Source: Polyangia bacterium
GTDB lineage: Bacteria; Myxococcota_A; Polyangia; Nannocystales; Nannocystaceae
Direction of reading: 5' to 3'
Assembly (NCBI GenBank): GCA_030424595.1
Contig: JAUHWG010000020.1
Location: forward strand, 124,001 to 188,000
DNA: 64,000 bases
This document shows, piece by piece, positions 27,306 through 36,052 of the stretch. The notes under the pieces are model-generated. The model ran no database searches. It saw only the letters and a list, made by a program, of their open reading frames with translations, and was not told the DNA's origin. The translations under genes were made by a program, and so were the position numbers. Within the stretch, counting starts at the first letter, position 1. The number at the start of each line of letters is the position of its first letter.

Positions 27306-28058
27306 ATGAAAGTGCGCTGCTACGGCGGCACCGATCGGGGTGTCGTGCGTCCGACCAACGAGGACGCCCTCCTGCTCGCCGCGGACATCGGCCTCTTCGT
27401 CGTCTGCGACGGCGTGGGCGGCAGGGTCGCGGGAGATGTCGCCAGCTCCTCCAGCGTCAGGGTGATCGAGACGGCCGTCCGCGGGGGCCTCCGTCGGCTC
27501 GCCGCCGCCGACCGCTCGGACGAGGCCTGCGCAGAGCGTCCTACCCAGCTCCACGAGCTCCTCCGTGCGAGCTTCCAGCGGGCCAACGACGAGCTGCACG
27601 CGATCGGCGCGGAGAAGCCCGCGCTCCGCGGCCTCTGCACGACCGCGTCGGCGCTCCTCCTCGACGGCGCACACGCGCTCATCGCCCATGTCGGCGACTC
27701 ACGGATCTATCGGCTCCGAGAGCACAGGATCCACCAGCTCACCCACGATCACACCTTCGCCGCCTGGGCGGTCGAGGGCGGCATCTCTTCGGCGAGCGCG
27801 GCCCGACTCTCGGGCCTCACAGAGGCCCTCGGGATCCGGGCCGAGGTACGGATCGATCTCAGCCGGGTCGAGGTCGCCCCGGGGGATCGTTTTCTCCTCT
27901 GCACCGACGGGCTGCACGCCCACCGCGGCGACGACCCAGCCCTCCTCGACCTGCTCGGGGGCCCCGCGGGGGAGGTCATCCCGAGGACGATCAAGCTCGC
28001 GCGGGCGCGCGGCTGCGACGACAATGTCACCGCCGCCGTGGTCATCTGCGGGGACTAG
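27306..28058 (+). CDS. PP2C-type serine/threonine protein phosphatase
   Basis: Metal-dependent PPM phosphatase of 250 residues without a membrane anchor. All core motifs are present: DRGVVRPTNEDALL, VVCDGVGGRVAGDVAS (metal-binding Asp), HVGDSRIYRLREHRIHQLTHDHT, LLCTDGLHAH and CDDNVTAAVVIC (C-terminal metal Asp). It probably opposes one or more Hanks-type kinases; the kinase gene at 37539 is a candidate but is not adjacent. Its TAG stop is the left terminal CTAG of repeat copy 4. Confidence 0.93.
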   Translation: MKVRCYGGTDRGVVRPTNEDALLLAADIGLFVVCDGVGGRVAGDVASSSSVRVIETAVRGGLRRLAAADRSDEACAERPTQLHELLRASFQRANDELHAIGAEKPALRGLCTTASALLLDGAHALIAHVGDSRIYRLREHRIHQLTHDHTFAAWAVEGGISSASAARLSGLTEALGIRAEVRIDLSRVEVAPGDRFLLCTDGLHAHRGDDPALLDLLGGPAGEVIPRTIKLARARGCDDNVTAAVVICGD

Positions 28059-28217
28059 CAGCCCGTGGCAAGAGTCCCGCGTGCTCTCGCGCCGCAATCA
28101 TTGGCCCTCTCGGCTTCGACGAAACGCCGCTGTACTGGGCCGTACCGCAAGTTTCGGCGGGGCCGAGCGGGCGACGAGGGCTGGAGAGCGCGCGGGACTT
28201 TTGCCGCGGGCTGCTAG
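28055..28217. repeat. Dispersed stop-codon-linked inverted-repeat element, copy 4 (best preserved)
   Basis: A 163-bp element bounded by CTAG at both ends. The terminal 34 bases are inverted repeats of each other with 31 of 34 positions matching; blocks include CAGCCCGTGGCAAGAG, TCCCGCGTGCTCTC at the left and their complements at the right. The interior holds CCTCTCGGCTTCGACGAAAC and a CTGTACTGGGCCGT block shared with other copies. No reading frame is carried. The left TAG is the stop of the PP2C gene. It is MITE- or REP-like in form, but no transposase occurs in the window. Confidence 0.85.
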
Positions 28218-28253
28218 CGCCGGCCGTCGCCGATGCTCGCTCCGCGCGGGCGC

Positions 28254-29216
28254 TCAATAGCGACGGGGCGGCGGCGGAGCGTAGCCGACCTCAGGGAAGG
28301 GCGCCGGGTAGGGCTGGGGCGGCGGCGCGTAGTGATAGACTGGCGGATCGACCCGGATCCCCTTCGCCCGCAGACCCTCCCGAGAGTCGTAGTAGATCGT
28401 CGACACCTGATCCGGGCTCCGCTTGTTGCGGCGCTTAAAGGTGGTCTCGCGGACAGACGAGTAGGTCGTCTCTCCGTACTCCGTGCCCAAGCGGTTCGGC
28501 GCCGGGGTGGGGCGGTAGCCGCTGCCGCCGTGCGGGGCCTTCGAGCGCTTCGCCGAGGTCGTCGCCCGACCGTAGCCCGCGTGGTCCGACGAGCTCTCGG
28601 CGGCGGACGCTGAGCTGCTCGGGGCCGACGACGCCCGCCCACCGCCGTAGGGCTCGTAGTAGTGGCGCGGCTGGACCGGGGTGTAGGGCTTCCTCTTCGC
28701 GCGCCGGTGGCCCGCCTCCTTGAACACCGCGACCCCGATCACGCCGACGTTTTGCGGGGTCCCGCGCAGCGCCGAGTAGCTGGCGTGGATGTCGGCGAAG
28801 CGGAAGGCGGCGACGTAGTCGAGCGACTGGCGATAGCCCTCGATCACCACCGAGTCGTAGGGATCGAGGACATAGCCCCGCTGGGTCCGGTAGTCGCCCG
28901 TCTCGCCGGAGACGACGTCGCGCCCGTCGACGGTGACGACGGCCTCGACCCGCTCGCCGCTGTTGTTGGTGACGCGGATGTTGTAGCGCTCGCCGATCCG
29001 CCCCTCGACGTACATCGACCCGCCCTGCCAGTGGCTGGTCAGCGCGCCGGCGTGCGGGCTCTCGACGCTGACCGAGACGTCGCGCCCCACCGCCGGCGGC
29101 GAGTAGGGGGCGATGACGTGGGGCTCGTGGGCCTGGGCGACCTGCGGGCTGCCGACGAGAGCGCTGACGCAGAGGGTCGCGAGGGTGAGGCCGAGGGTCA
29201 GGGGAAGGCGTCGCAT
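28254..29216 (-). CDS. Exported protein with Pro/Tyr-rich C-terminus (320 aa)
   Basis: The start at 29216 (MRRLPLTLGLTLATL) has GGAGCAG upstream and yields a clean Sec signal peptide ending VAQA. A beta-type domain follows (YNIRVTNNSGERVEAVVTVD, GYVLDPYDSVVIEGYRQS, VAAFRFADIHASYSAL) over about residues 30-150. Then comes a low-complexity Ser/Ala/Tyr/Pro region of about 150 residues, ending in PPPPRRY. The middle domain resembles generic cell-surface beta-sandwich proteins. It is predicted to be periplasmic or surface-exposed with an unstructured tail; function unknown. Confidence 0.8.
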   Translation of the reverse strand: MRRLPLTLGLTLATLCVSALVGSPQVAQAHEPHVIAPYSPPAVGRDVSVSVESPHAGALTSHWQGGSMYVEGRIGERYNIRVTNNSGERVEAVVTVDGRDVVSGETGDYRTQRGYVLDPYDSVVIEGYRQSLDYVAAFRFADIHASYSALRGTPQNVGVIGVAVFKEAGHRRAKRKPYTPVQPRHYYEPYGGGRASSAPSSSASAAESSSDHAGYGRATTSAKRSKAPHGGSGYRPTPAPNRLGTEYGETTYSSVRETTFKRRNKRSPDQVSTIYYDSREGLRAKGIRVDPPVYHYAPPPQPYPAPFPEVGYAPPPPRRY

Positions 29217-29453
29217 GATTCTGCTCCAGGTGCTCTCGTTGCTCCAGCGGCGCTCGCCGTCTGGTCGGCTCTCCGTGATCCGACAGCGGGGCGAGAGAGC
29301 CCACGTCCCCAGCTGCACCCTCCGAACGCCGGCCGACCGCCGCCGCTTACAGCGAACGCTGAAGAATGATCGGCGGGGCTGAGAAGCCGCGAAGAGCCCC
29401 ACGAACGCCGATCTGCCTGGCCGTGATGCCGCGCCTGGCGTACCTTCGCGCCC

Positions 29454-30935
29454 ATGCGCTCCGCCGCCCGCCTCCTCCCCCGCCGCCGAGACAGCGCTCC
29501 ACGGTCAGAGCGTCGCGGCGCCGCCTCTGCGGTCGACCCGTCGGCCTCCGCCCGTCGGTCGGCGGGCCTGGCCGCCTCGCTCGCCGCCGCCCTCTCTCTC
29601 GCCCTCTCCGCCAGCGTCGGCTGCAAGGGCGGCGCAGCCCAACCCCCGGAGGCGGGGTCCGCCGCCGCCTCGGCCGCGTCGATGGGCACCTGGGATCAGT
29701 GGCGGGACCTCTCGCCGCTGCTCGAGGTCGCCGAGACCCACGCGAGCAAGCCGACCGTCGACGCCCTCGGCGCGGCCTCGAAGCTCCTCCGCCAGGGCCA
29801 GGTGCGGGCCGCCGATCGTGCCCTCGCCGAGCTCGCTGACAGCGAGGGTCGCCACTGGATCGCCACCGCCCGCGCCAACCTCGGCGCGTTCTACTTCACG
29901 ACCTGCATCCGCGGGATCGCGTGGCGCCTGCCGGAGACGGCCCAGGAGAGCAACACCCGCGAGATCGACTTTGACGAGGGCACGCCGATCGGCAGCCACG
30001 ACCTCGCGATCGAGCCGCTCCTCGTCGCCCTCGACGCGGCCACCGAGGCGCGGATCCCTGCGCTCACCACCCAGGCCCGGATCGCCCGGGCCCGGGTCAC
30101 CGCCTACGTCAGCCGCTGCGCCCCCAACCCGGAGGTCGCCCAGATGGGCGAGGCCGTGTTCAAGAGCGACATCGCCCTCCTCGCCGCCGAGGGACACCTG
30201 ACCCCAGACCTCGCCTATCTCTGGGGCGGGGTCCAGCTCTCGGAGTTCTCGGGCGCCGCCGCCAAGCCCTTCCTCCTCCAGGCCCGCGAGGCCGGCTATG
30301 ACGACCCCGCCCTCCCCTACCTCCTCGCCGTCGTCGCCCTCGAGCAGCGCGATCTCGACGGCGCCGACACCTACGCGGGCGAGGCGATCGCCGCCCTCAG
30401 CAAGGGCGGTGACCCGAGCCAAGAGGCGCAGGCCCACTTCATCCGCGGTGAGATCGCCAGCGCGCGCAAGCGGCCGAAGGACGCCCGCGCCGCCTACAAG
30501 CGGGCCCTCGCGATCGACCCCGACCAGGCCTCGGCGCTCCTCGGCCTCGTCCGCCTCGAGCTCGAGGGCGACGGCGAGCTGGCCGCGGCCGCGACCCTCG
30601 CCGCCAACCTCCCGGTGCTCCTGCGGGCGACGCCGCTCGACAGCGAGAGCGCGGCCGCCGAAGCCTCCCGCCTAGAGGCGCTGGTGATCATGATCAACGA
30701 GCCGGCGATCGCCGCGGTCATCCGCTCTGCCCTCCTCGAGGAGATCGACAGCGACAGCGACCCGCTCCGCCGCGGCCTGCGGAACTACTTCGCCGCGACG
30801 CTCGACATCCGCCTCGGCGAGCTCCAGAGCGCCAAGGGGCACGCGCTCCTCGCCCGCGATGACTTCGCCGAGAGCGAGGCCGAGATCCCGGTCGACATCG
30901 TCGATCTCATCGACAACCTCGGCGGCCTCGACTAG
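29454..30935 (+). CDS. TPR-repeat lipoprotein (493 aa)
   Basis: A long basic N-region leads to a hydrophobic segment and lipobox (LALSASVGCKGG), so the mature protein is a lipoprotein; a start nearer the signal peptide cannot be excluded. The rest is helical repeat: PYLLAVVALEQRDLDGADTY, AQAHFIRGEIASARKRPKDA and RAAYKRALAIDPDQASALLG are clear TPR units, and the C-terminal 120 residues continue as helices. It is likely a periplasmic scaffold. It is isolated, with a 7-bp hairpin (30954-30974) shortly after the stop. Confidence 0.8.
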   Translation: MRSAARLLPRRRDSAPRSERRGAASAVDPSASARRSAGLAASLAAALSLALSASVGCKGGAAQPPEAGSAAASAASMGTWDQWRDLSPLLEVAETHASKPTVDALGAASKLLRQGQVRAADRALAELADSEGRHWIATARANLGAFYFTTCIRGIAWRLPETAQESNTREIDFDEGTPIGSHDLAIEPLLVALDAATEARIPALTTQARIARARVTAYVSRCAPNPEVAQMGEAVFKSDIALLAAEGHLTPDLAYLWGGVQLSEFSGAAAKPFLLQAREAGYDDPALPYLLAVVALEQRDLDGADTYAGEAIAALSKGGDPSQEAQAHFIRGEIASARKRPKDARAAYKRALAIDPDQASALLGLVRLELEGDGELAAAATLAANLPVLLRATPLDSESAAAEASRLEALVIMINEPAIAAVIRSALLEEIDSDSDPLRRGLRNYFAATLDIRLGELQSAKGHALLARDDFAESEAEIPVDIVDLIDNLGGLD

Positions 30936-31193
30936 GCGATCCTGGGGCCCGCGCTGCGGCCTCTGGCGCCGCAGATCCGAGGGTTCCCGCACCCACACGC
31001 GGCGCTCTGGCGCCTCTCCTGGTCCTCGGCGGGCGAGCCTTCCCGTACACGTACGCGCTCGCTGAGCTCCCGCTCCCCGCGCGCGCACCCGCGTTGATGC
31101 TGCGAGCGCGCTGATCGACAGGCGCCGTCGCCGGTCCAAACGCCCGTCCCCGAGGGCGCATCGAGAGCGCACACCCTACCTACTTAAATAGGC
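30936..31193. other. Non-coding gap between a convergent gene and the tRNA-mimic RNA locus
   Basis: Contains a hairpin CTGCGGC/GCCGCAG with a 7-base loop (30954-30974), which may end transcription of the TPR lipoprotein gene despite lacking a T-run. Nothing else is evident. Confidence 0.3.
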
Positions 31194-31226
31194 GGCCCCG
31201 AGGTCCATATCCGGGTCCCCGGGGCC
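31194..31226 (-). terminator. Possible terminator hairpin after the two structured RNAs
   Basis: Read leftward, GGCCCCG and CGGGGCC form a 7-bp stem with a 19-base loop, followed within a few bases by CCTATTTAAGTAGG, which is AT-rich in this context. It could end the transcript of the two tRNA-mimic RNAs. Weak on its own. Confidence 0.4.
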
Positions 31227-31260
31227 AAGCTGCGCCGACTGTGGCACAGTTGCCGCTTTT

Positions 31261-31404
31261 GCCATCACCTACGGCAAGTACCGCTGCATTAGATCTAAGT
31301 ACCCGCGACATTCCGTTAGTCCAAGAAGCCCTATGAGAGAGGCCCCTACGGGATTCGAACCCGTATCTCGAGTCAGTTTGCGGCGGTCGGAGAGAGGGTG
31401 AGGC
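31261..31404 (-). ncRNA. tRNA-mimic RNA 2 (permuted T-arm/acceptor/D-arm)
   Basis: Read leftward: outer stem GCCTCACC (31404-31397) with GGTGATGGC (31269-31261), 8 bp with one bulge. An inner stem follows, ACCGCCGC (31387-31380) with GCAGCGGT (31287-31280), 7 of 8 paired. Inside lie a T-arm ACGGG-TTCGAAT-CCCGT (31364-31348), then directly a 7-bp stem AGGGGCC/GGCTTCT (31347-31341 and 31330-31324, two G-U pairs) closed by a 10-base loop, then T and G as tRNA positions 8-9, then a D-arm (31321-31307) whose loop has AAC-GG-AA. The joins match tRNA geometry, but the order is permuted and the acceptor end is a loop, so it cannot be a normal tRNA. The T-loop fits the tRNA consensus. No covariation test was possible. 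Confidence 0.7.
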
Positions 31405-31420
31405 GCGGCGTGTTGAGTTT

Positions 31421-31592
31421 GGGAGAAGAGTCTCAGTTTTGCGGGCCGGCAGCCGGTCTCGAAGAGCCGACTTGCGTCTACCAATTTCGCCACCCGGTCC
31501 CAGTGATGACCGGGGGAGGATTCGAACCTCCATGCGCCGTTGCTTTGTGCCCGACTAGTTGAGCTTGAGCTTGAGATCTGAGCTTGTCTCCC
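31421..31592 (-). ncRNA. tRNA-mimic RNA 1 (permuted T-arm/acceptor/D-arm)
   Basis: Read leftward: terminal stem GGGAGA/TCTCCC (31592-31587 with 31426-31421), an internal loop, CTCAG/CTGAG (31582-31578 with 31436-31432), then CGGGC/GCCCG and CGGC/GCCG. The core is a perfect T-arm GGAGG-TTCGAAT-CCTCC (31531-31515), immediately a perfect 7-bp stem CCCGGTC/GACCGGG closed by an 8-base loop (31514-31493), then T-G, then a D-arm GCG...CGC (31490-31474) with an AAATTGGTAGA loop like tRNA-Leu. An extra hairpin AGTCGG...CCGGCT (31472-31451) follows. There is no 7-base anticodon loop or CCA end. It begins 9 bases after the stop of the upstream protein gene. The topology matches my memory of the bacterial Y RNA YrlA. 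Confidence 0.75.
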
Positions 31593-31601
31593 GAAGGAAA
31601 T

Positions 31602-32336
31602 TCATTGTCCGAGCAGGTAGTCCAGGACCTCCTTGCCGAGGTGCTTCTTCTCGGCCTCGCAGGAGTTCGCCTGCTCGCGGGCGTACTTCACGGCCTTGGT
31701 CAGCTTCTCGATCCGCTCCAGGAGCTCGGCCTTGCGGGGAGCTGGGATCCCGCCGGAGAACTTGACCGTGTTCCAGTAGCCGACGACCACGTCCTCGGTG
31801 ATCAGCTGGGTCTGGGCGGGGTGGTGCTCGGTGGCGTCGTAGAGGACGATCGGCCGCTGGACCTTCTTGGTCCTGTGGGTCTGCAGCGGCGGCGTCTTGA
31901 AGAGCCCCGTGCTCGGATCGGAGTCCCAATCCTCGCCGGGATCGAGCTCCGTCATCTTCGAGATGAACGCGTGGAGATCGCTGAGCTGCTTCTCGAGGAA
32001 GAGGAGGTAGGTCGCGGGCACCTGCTCCAGGAGGGGCTTGCCGTCGACGATGACGTCGGCGCGGGCGGTGCAGTTGGCCCAGTCCTTGGTCGCGGTGATG
32101 TCGAAGAGCTCGGTCAGCGAGCGGCTCACCCGCTTGAGCACGTCAGAGTAGACGTAGCGGACCTTCTGGTGCTCCGGCGGGTAGTTCTCCCCCTCCTCGT
32201 CCTTGCGCTGATAGGTCTTGTGAAAGCCGTTCATCAGGCCGGCCTTCTGGGTGGACTTGTGGAGCTCGGTGACCTCCGAATAGACGCGGGTCTTCACGCC
32301 CTTCTCGATCGCCAGGATCTGGTTCAGCTTTGCCAT
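31602..32336 (-). CDS. Conserved protein of unknown function linked to tRNA-mimic RNAs (244 aa)
   Basis: Start at 32336 gives MAKLNQILAIEKGVKTRVY. I recognise this as a conserved family of unknown function (I believe close to DUF7873) seen in actinobacteria and other phyla. Shared-looking blocks are TELHKSTQK, KTYQRKDEEGENYPPE, DITATKDWANCTARADVIVDG, VPATYLLFLEKQLSDLHAFI, HRTKKVQRPIVLYDATEHHP, LITEDVVVGYWNTVKFSG and KAELLERIEKLTKAVKYARE. There is no signal peptide or membrane span; the sequence is basic, with a C-terminal helical hairpin. The gene ends 9 bases before the first of two tRNA-mimic RNAs on the same strand, so it probably shares their transcript. An RNA-related role is inferred only from that position. 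It is not a TROVE/Ro60 protein. Confidence 0.85.
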   Translation of the reverse strand: MAKLNQILAIEKGVKTRVYSEVTELHKSTQKAGLMNGFHKTYQRKDEEGENYPPEHQKVRYVYSDVLKRVSRSLTELFDITATKDWANCTARADVIVDGKPLLEQVPATYLLFLEKQLSDLHAFISKMTELDPGEDWDSDPSTGLFKTPPLQTHRTKKVQRPIVLYDATEHHPAQTQLITEDVVVGYWNTVKFSGGIPAPRKAELLERIEKLTKAVKYAREQANSCEAEKKHLGKEVLDYLLGQ

Positions 32337-32583
32337 GGTTCTTCTGTCCAATTCGCGGGGGCCCGGGCCACGAGTATCGCGCGCGTCGACCACGTCGACC
32401 GGGGTCCGCAGCCTACCAGCGAGGCGGCGGCTGGAGAAGGGACCTTGCGGCGCGGATCCGACCTCAGGACGCGAAGTTCGACCCGCCCGCCCCGAGCTTC
32501 GCGCTCTCGCTCGCGCGGATCGAAGCGCCGCCGCGCAGCTCGGCGAGCCCCACGGACGAGGCCCGCGAGCATGAGCGTCGCGG

Positions 32584-34047
32584 CTAGTTGCCGACCGAGA
32601 GCTCGAAGGTCCCGTTGAAGCCGAACGCGCCGTTGTTGCAGGTGTTGAAGCTCGCGCCGTTGTTCCAGTTGATCTCGGTCGCCTGCGACCAGCCGTTGAA
32701 GTTGCGCGGGTTGTTGTTGCCGACCTGGTGGCGGTACGGCATCACGACCATCTTCGGGTTCGAGTAGTAGTTGGGGTTGGTCGGGTAGATGACGATCCCG
32801 TAGCCGTTGCCGAAGGAGCCGCCGCAGCCGCCGTTGCTCGACCAGCGGCCGGCGATCATCAGCTTGTCGCCGTTGTCGAGGCTGATGATGCGGTTGTGGT
32901 TGAACGAGTAGTACTGCGCGTTGGCGGCGGAGTCCGACGTGATCTTGTCGTTGGTCCAGGCGCCGTTCTTGGTGCCGCTCGCCTTGTAGACCTCGTTGTT
33001 GTTGGCGTCGAGGAGGCGGACGGTGACCTTGTTCCCGGGGGCGGCGATGCACGCGTCGAACCAGGTGTTGTTGTTCAGGTTCTCGTTCGCGTCGTTCTTG
33101 AGCTGGAAGCAGAACTCCGCGGTGCACTCGGCGGAGCAGCCGTCGCCGGAGTCGACGTTGCCGTCATCACACTCTTCGCCCTCCTGGACAAAGCCATCAC
33201 CGCAGACCGGGAGCAGGCAGAGGCCGGTGCACTCGTCGGAGTCATCGTCGTTGCCGTCGTCGCACTCCTCCATCGCCGTCATGTTGACCTTGGCGTCACC
33301 GCAGGCCGCGGGCGTGCAGTCGTCGTTGCAGGCCTCGCTCTCGCCGCTGTCGTCGCACTCCTCGACGTCGGCTTGGATGAAGCCGTCGCCGCAGGTCGCG
33401 GGCTGACACAGCGAGGTGCACTCGTCGGTGTCATCGTCGTTGCCGTCGTCGCAGCCCTCTCCCTCCTGGACAAGCCCATCGCCGCAGGCGGCGGAGATGC
33501 ACTCATTGGTGCAGAGATCCTCGTTGTCGTCGTTGCCGTCGTCGCAGCCCTCGACGCCCTCCTGGACGTAGCCATCCCCGCAAAACGCGTTCAAGCACTC
33601 CACGGAGCAGGCGTCGCTGTTGAGGTCGTTGCCGTCGTCGCACTCCTCAACCCCCTCCTGGACGTAGCCGTCGCCGCACACCGCGACCTCGCAGGTGTTG
33701 GTGCACTCGTCGGTGTCGACGTCGTTGCCGTCGTCGCAGGCCTCATCGCCTTCGACCTCACCATTGCCGCAGACAGGATCCGGCTCGCCAGTGGTGCTGG
33801 TCTCGCCGGTGGAGCTGGTCGTAGCGTCGGTCGCGGTGCCGTCGGTCGCGGTGCCGTCGGTCGTCCCCCCGGTGGTGGTCCCGACCGTCGTCGTCGCGGT
33901 CGCCGTCGCGGTCATCGTCGCCGTCGCCGTCGTGCTGAAGCTAGCCGCAGTGTCGTCACCATCATCGCCGCTGCAGGCCGCGATAACGAGCAGGCCAAGA
34001 CACACACGAGAGACAACGACGACACTTCGACCCATTAATTTCACCAT
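32584..34047 (-). CDS. Cys-rich DUF4215-repeat lipoprotein (487 aa)
   Basis: Lipoprotein signal (VCLGLLVIAACSGDD), then a Thr/Ala-rich stalk of about 60 residues. About seven repeats of the type CGDGxVQEGVEECDDGNDxxxDxCxxxC follow (roughly residues 95-335), which is the DUF4215/Myxococcus cysteine-rich repeat. A C-terminal 150-residue beta domain, rich in Asn, Tyr and Trp with few cysteines (SFNHNRIISLDNGDKLMI, WSSNGGCGGSFGNGYG), may bind ligand. Expected surface location. Start at 34047 (MVKLMGRS) or 34035. The Asn-rich C-terminal domain is not one I can name. Confidence 0.85.
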   Translation of the reverse strand: MVKLMGRSVVVVSRVCLGLLVIAACSGDDGDDTAASFSTTATATMTATATATTTVGTTTGGTTDGTATDGTATDATTSSTGETSTTGEPDPVCGNGEVEGDEACDDGNDVDTDECTNTCEVAVCGDGYVQEGVEECDDGNDLNSDACSVECLNAFCGDGYVQEGVEGCDDGNDDNEDLCTNECISAACGDGLVQEGEGCDDGNDDDTDECTSLCQPATCGDGFIQADVEECDDSGESEACNDDCTPAACGDAKVNMTAMEECDDGNDDDSDECTGLCLLPVCGDGFVQEGEECDDGNVDSGDGCSAECTAEFCFQLKNDANENLNNNTWFDACIAAPGNKVTVRLLDANNNEVYKASGTKNGAWTNDKITSDSAANAQYYSFNHNRIISLDNGDKLMIAGRWSSNGGCGGSFGNGYGIVIYPTNPNYYSNPKMVVMPYRHQVGNNNPRNFNGWSQATEINWNNGASFNTCNNGAFGFNGTFELSVGN

Positions 34048-34308
34048 TCGGACAGGTTCACCGCCTTCGCAGACGAACGCAAGGGCTATGCATGTGGCCC
34101 CGCGGGCCGGTCGCGAAGATGAACAAGAGGACACATCAGGAGCGGCTCGAAGGATCATCGCCGCGCCGCGCAGCTCGTGTGCCCCCGACCATCACCGTGA
34201 GGACGGTGCGCTCCGGGAAAGCGTCACTCGGTCGGCGGCGAGCCGCGCGGAGGAGCCTGCCAGGCGGCGCGGCGCCGCAGTCGCTACGCGGACCTCCCTA
34301 ACCGAGGG

Positions 34309-35188
34309 CTAGCGAGCGAAGGCGCCAGCGATCGTCGCCGCGCCGCCGCGCTCTTCGAGCAACCAGCGAAGGCGCTCACGACGGACCTTGAGCGCCGTCT
34401 TGAGCTCAGGCTGACGCTTGCACAGCGCCGGGTCAAAGCCGTCACTGTCAGGATCGGCGAGGTCGATCGCGTGGAGCTCCAGGTGGAGATAGTCCAACGC
34501 CGCAGCCGCCCTTGTCGCGCGCTCGCTGCCGAGAACGAAGGTGCCGACCATCGGCAGGCGGAGCCCCGGGAGGACCGAGATCGGGACCTCCCACAGGCCC
34601 ACGTCGCCGCGATAGAAGGGCCTGTCGCGGCCGAAGAACGAGCGCGCGCCGCCGACCATCGACGCCGAGCGACGCCCACGCAGGCCCTTGAGGGCGATCA
34701 TCGAGAGCTTGGCGAGGTAGTAGACCGGCGACGGCAGGAGCGATGAGTCATAACGGTAGCCGAGGGCGGCGACCTGCTCCAGGAGGCGGCGGTTGTGGGT
34801 GTAGCCCGGGGCGCGAAAGCCCTGGGCCCGGACCCCGAGACCGCGGATCAGATCGTCGCAGCGCTTGAGATCACCGTAGATGTCGGCGCCCGCCCAGGCG
34901 CTGAGATCGTAGGGATGCTCGTAGGAGTGGTTGCCGAGCTCGTGCTCCCCACGGGCAGCGTCGCGCAGCAGCGTCGCCCCCCGCCCGCCGGCGCCGATGT
35001 CCCGCTCGAGGTCGCGGCCGACGATGAAGAAGGTCGCCTTCGCCCCGACCTCCGCGAAGAGCTCGAGGAAGCGGGGCAAGCAGCGCTCGAGGACGATCCG
35101 CTGGGCCGCGGCGGTCGGCGGCGGGAGGCCGTGGATCCCGTGGTAGCAGGCGACATCGTCGAGGTCGACGGAGAGCAGGGTGGCTTTG

Positions 35189-35202
<14 letters not shown>
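34309..35202 (-). CDS. Polysaccharide deacetylase family protein
   Basis: NodB-fold carbohydrate esterase (297 aa). SVDLDDVACYHG carries the catalytic/metal Asp pair, HELGNHSYEHPYDLSAW gives the HxxxH zinc ligands, and GFRAPGYTHNRRLLE and YRYDSSLLPSP are the later motifs. There is no signal peptide, so a cytoplasmic or membrane-side substrate such as a lipid-linked glycan is likely. It overlaps by 14 bases the glycosyltransferase gene upstream, which itself overlaps an FAD-dependent protein gene, so the three form one leftward operon for a glycan or glycolipid. Confidence 0.9.

Positions 35203-36048
<846 letters not shown>

Positions 36049-36052
<4 letters not shown>

Noticed and set aside
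31180..31533. A leftward reading frame and a tRNA-Leu with a small intron over the same bases
   Set aside because: The frame is the familiar artefact of translating tRNA-like sequence. A tRNA-Leu with intron was tested: the 5' acceptor GACCGGG does not pair with the downstream AGGGGCC, and no 7-base anticodon loop can be drawn, whereas the permuted folding pairs perfectly.
34180..34312. Possible sixth copy of the stop-codon-linked element at the end of the deacetylase gene
   Set aside because: GGGCTAG at the stop and a GCGGACCTCC block are suggestive, but the interior and the opposite end do not match the other copies.
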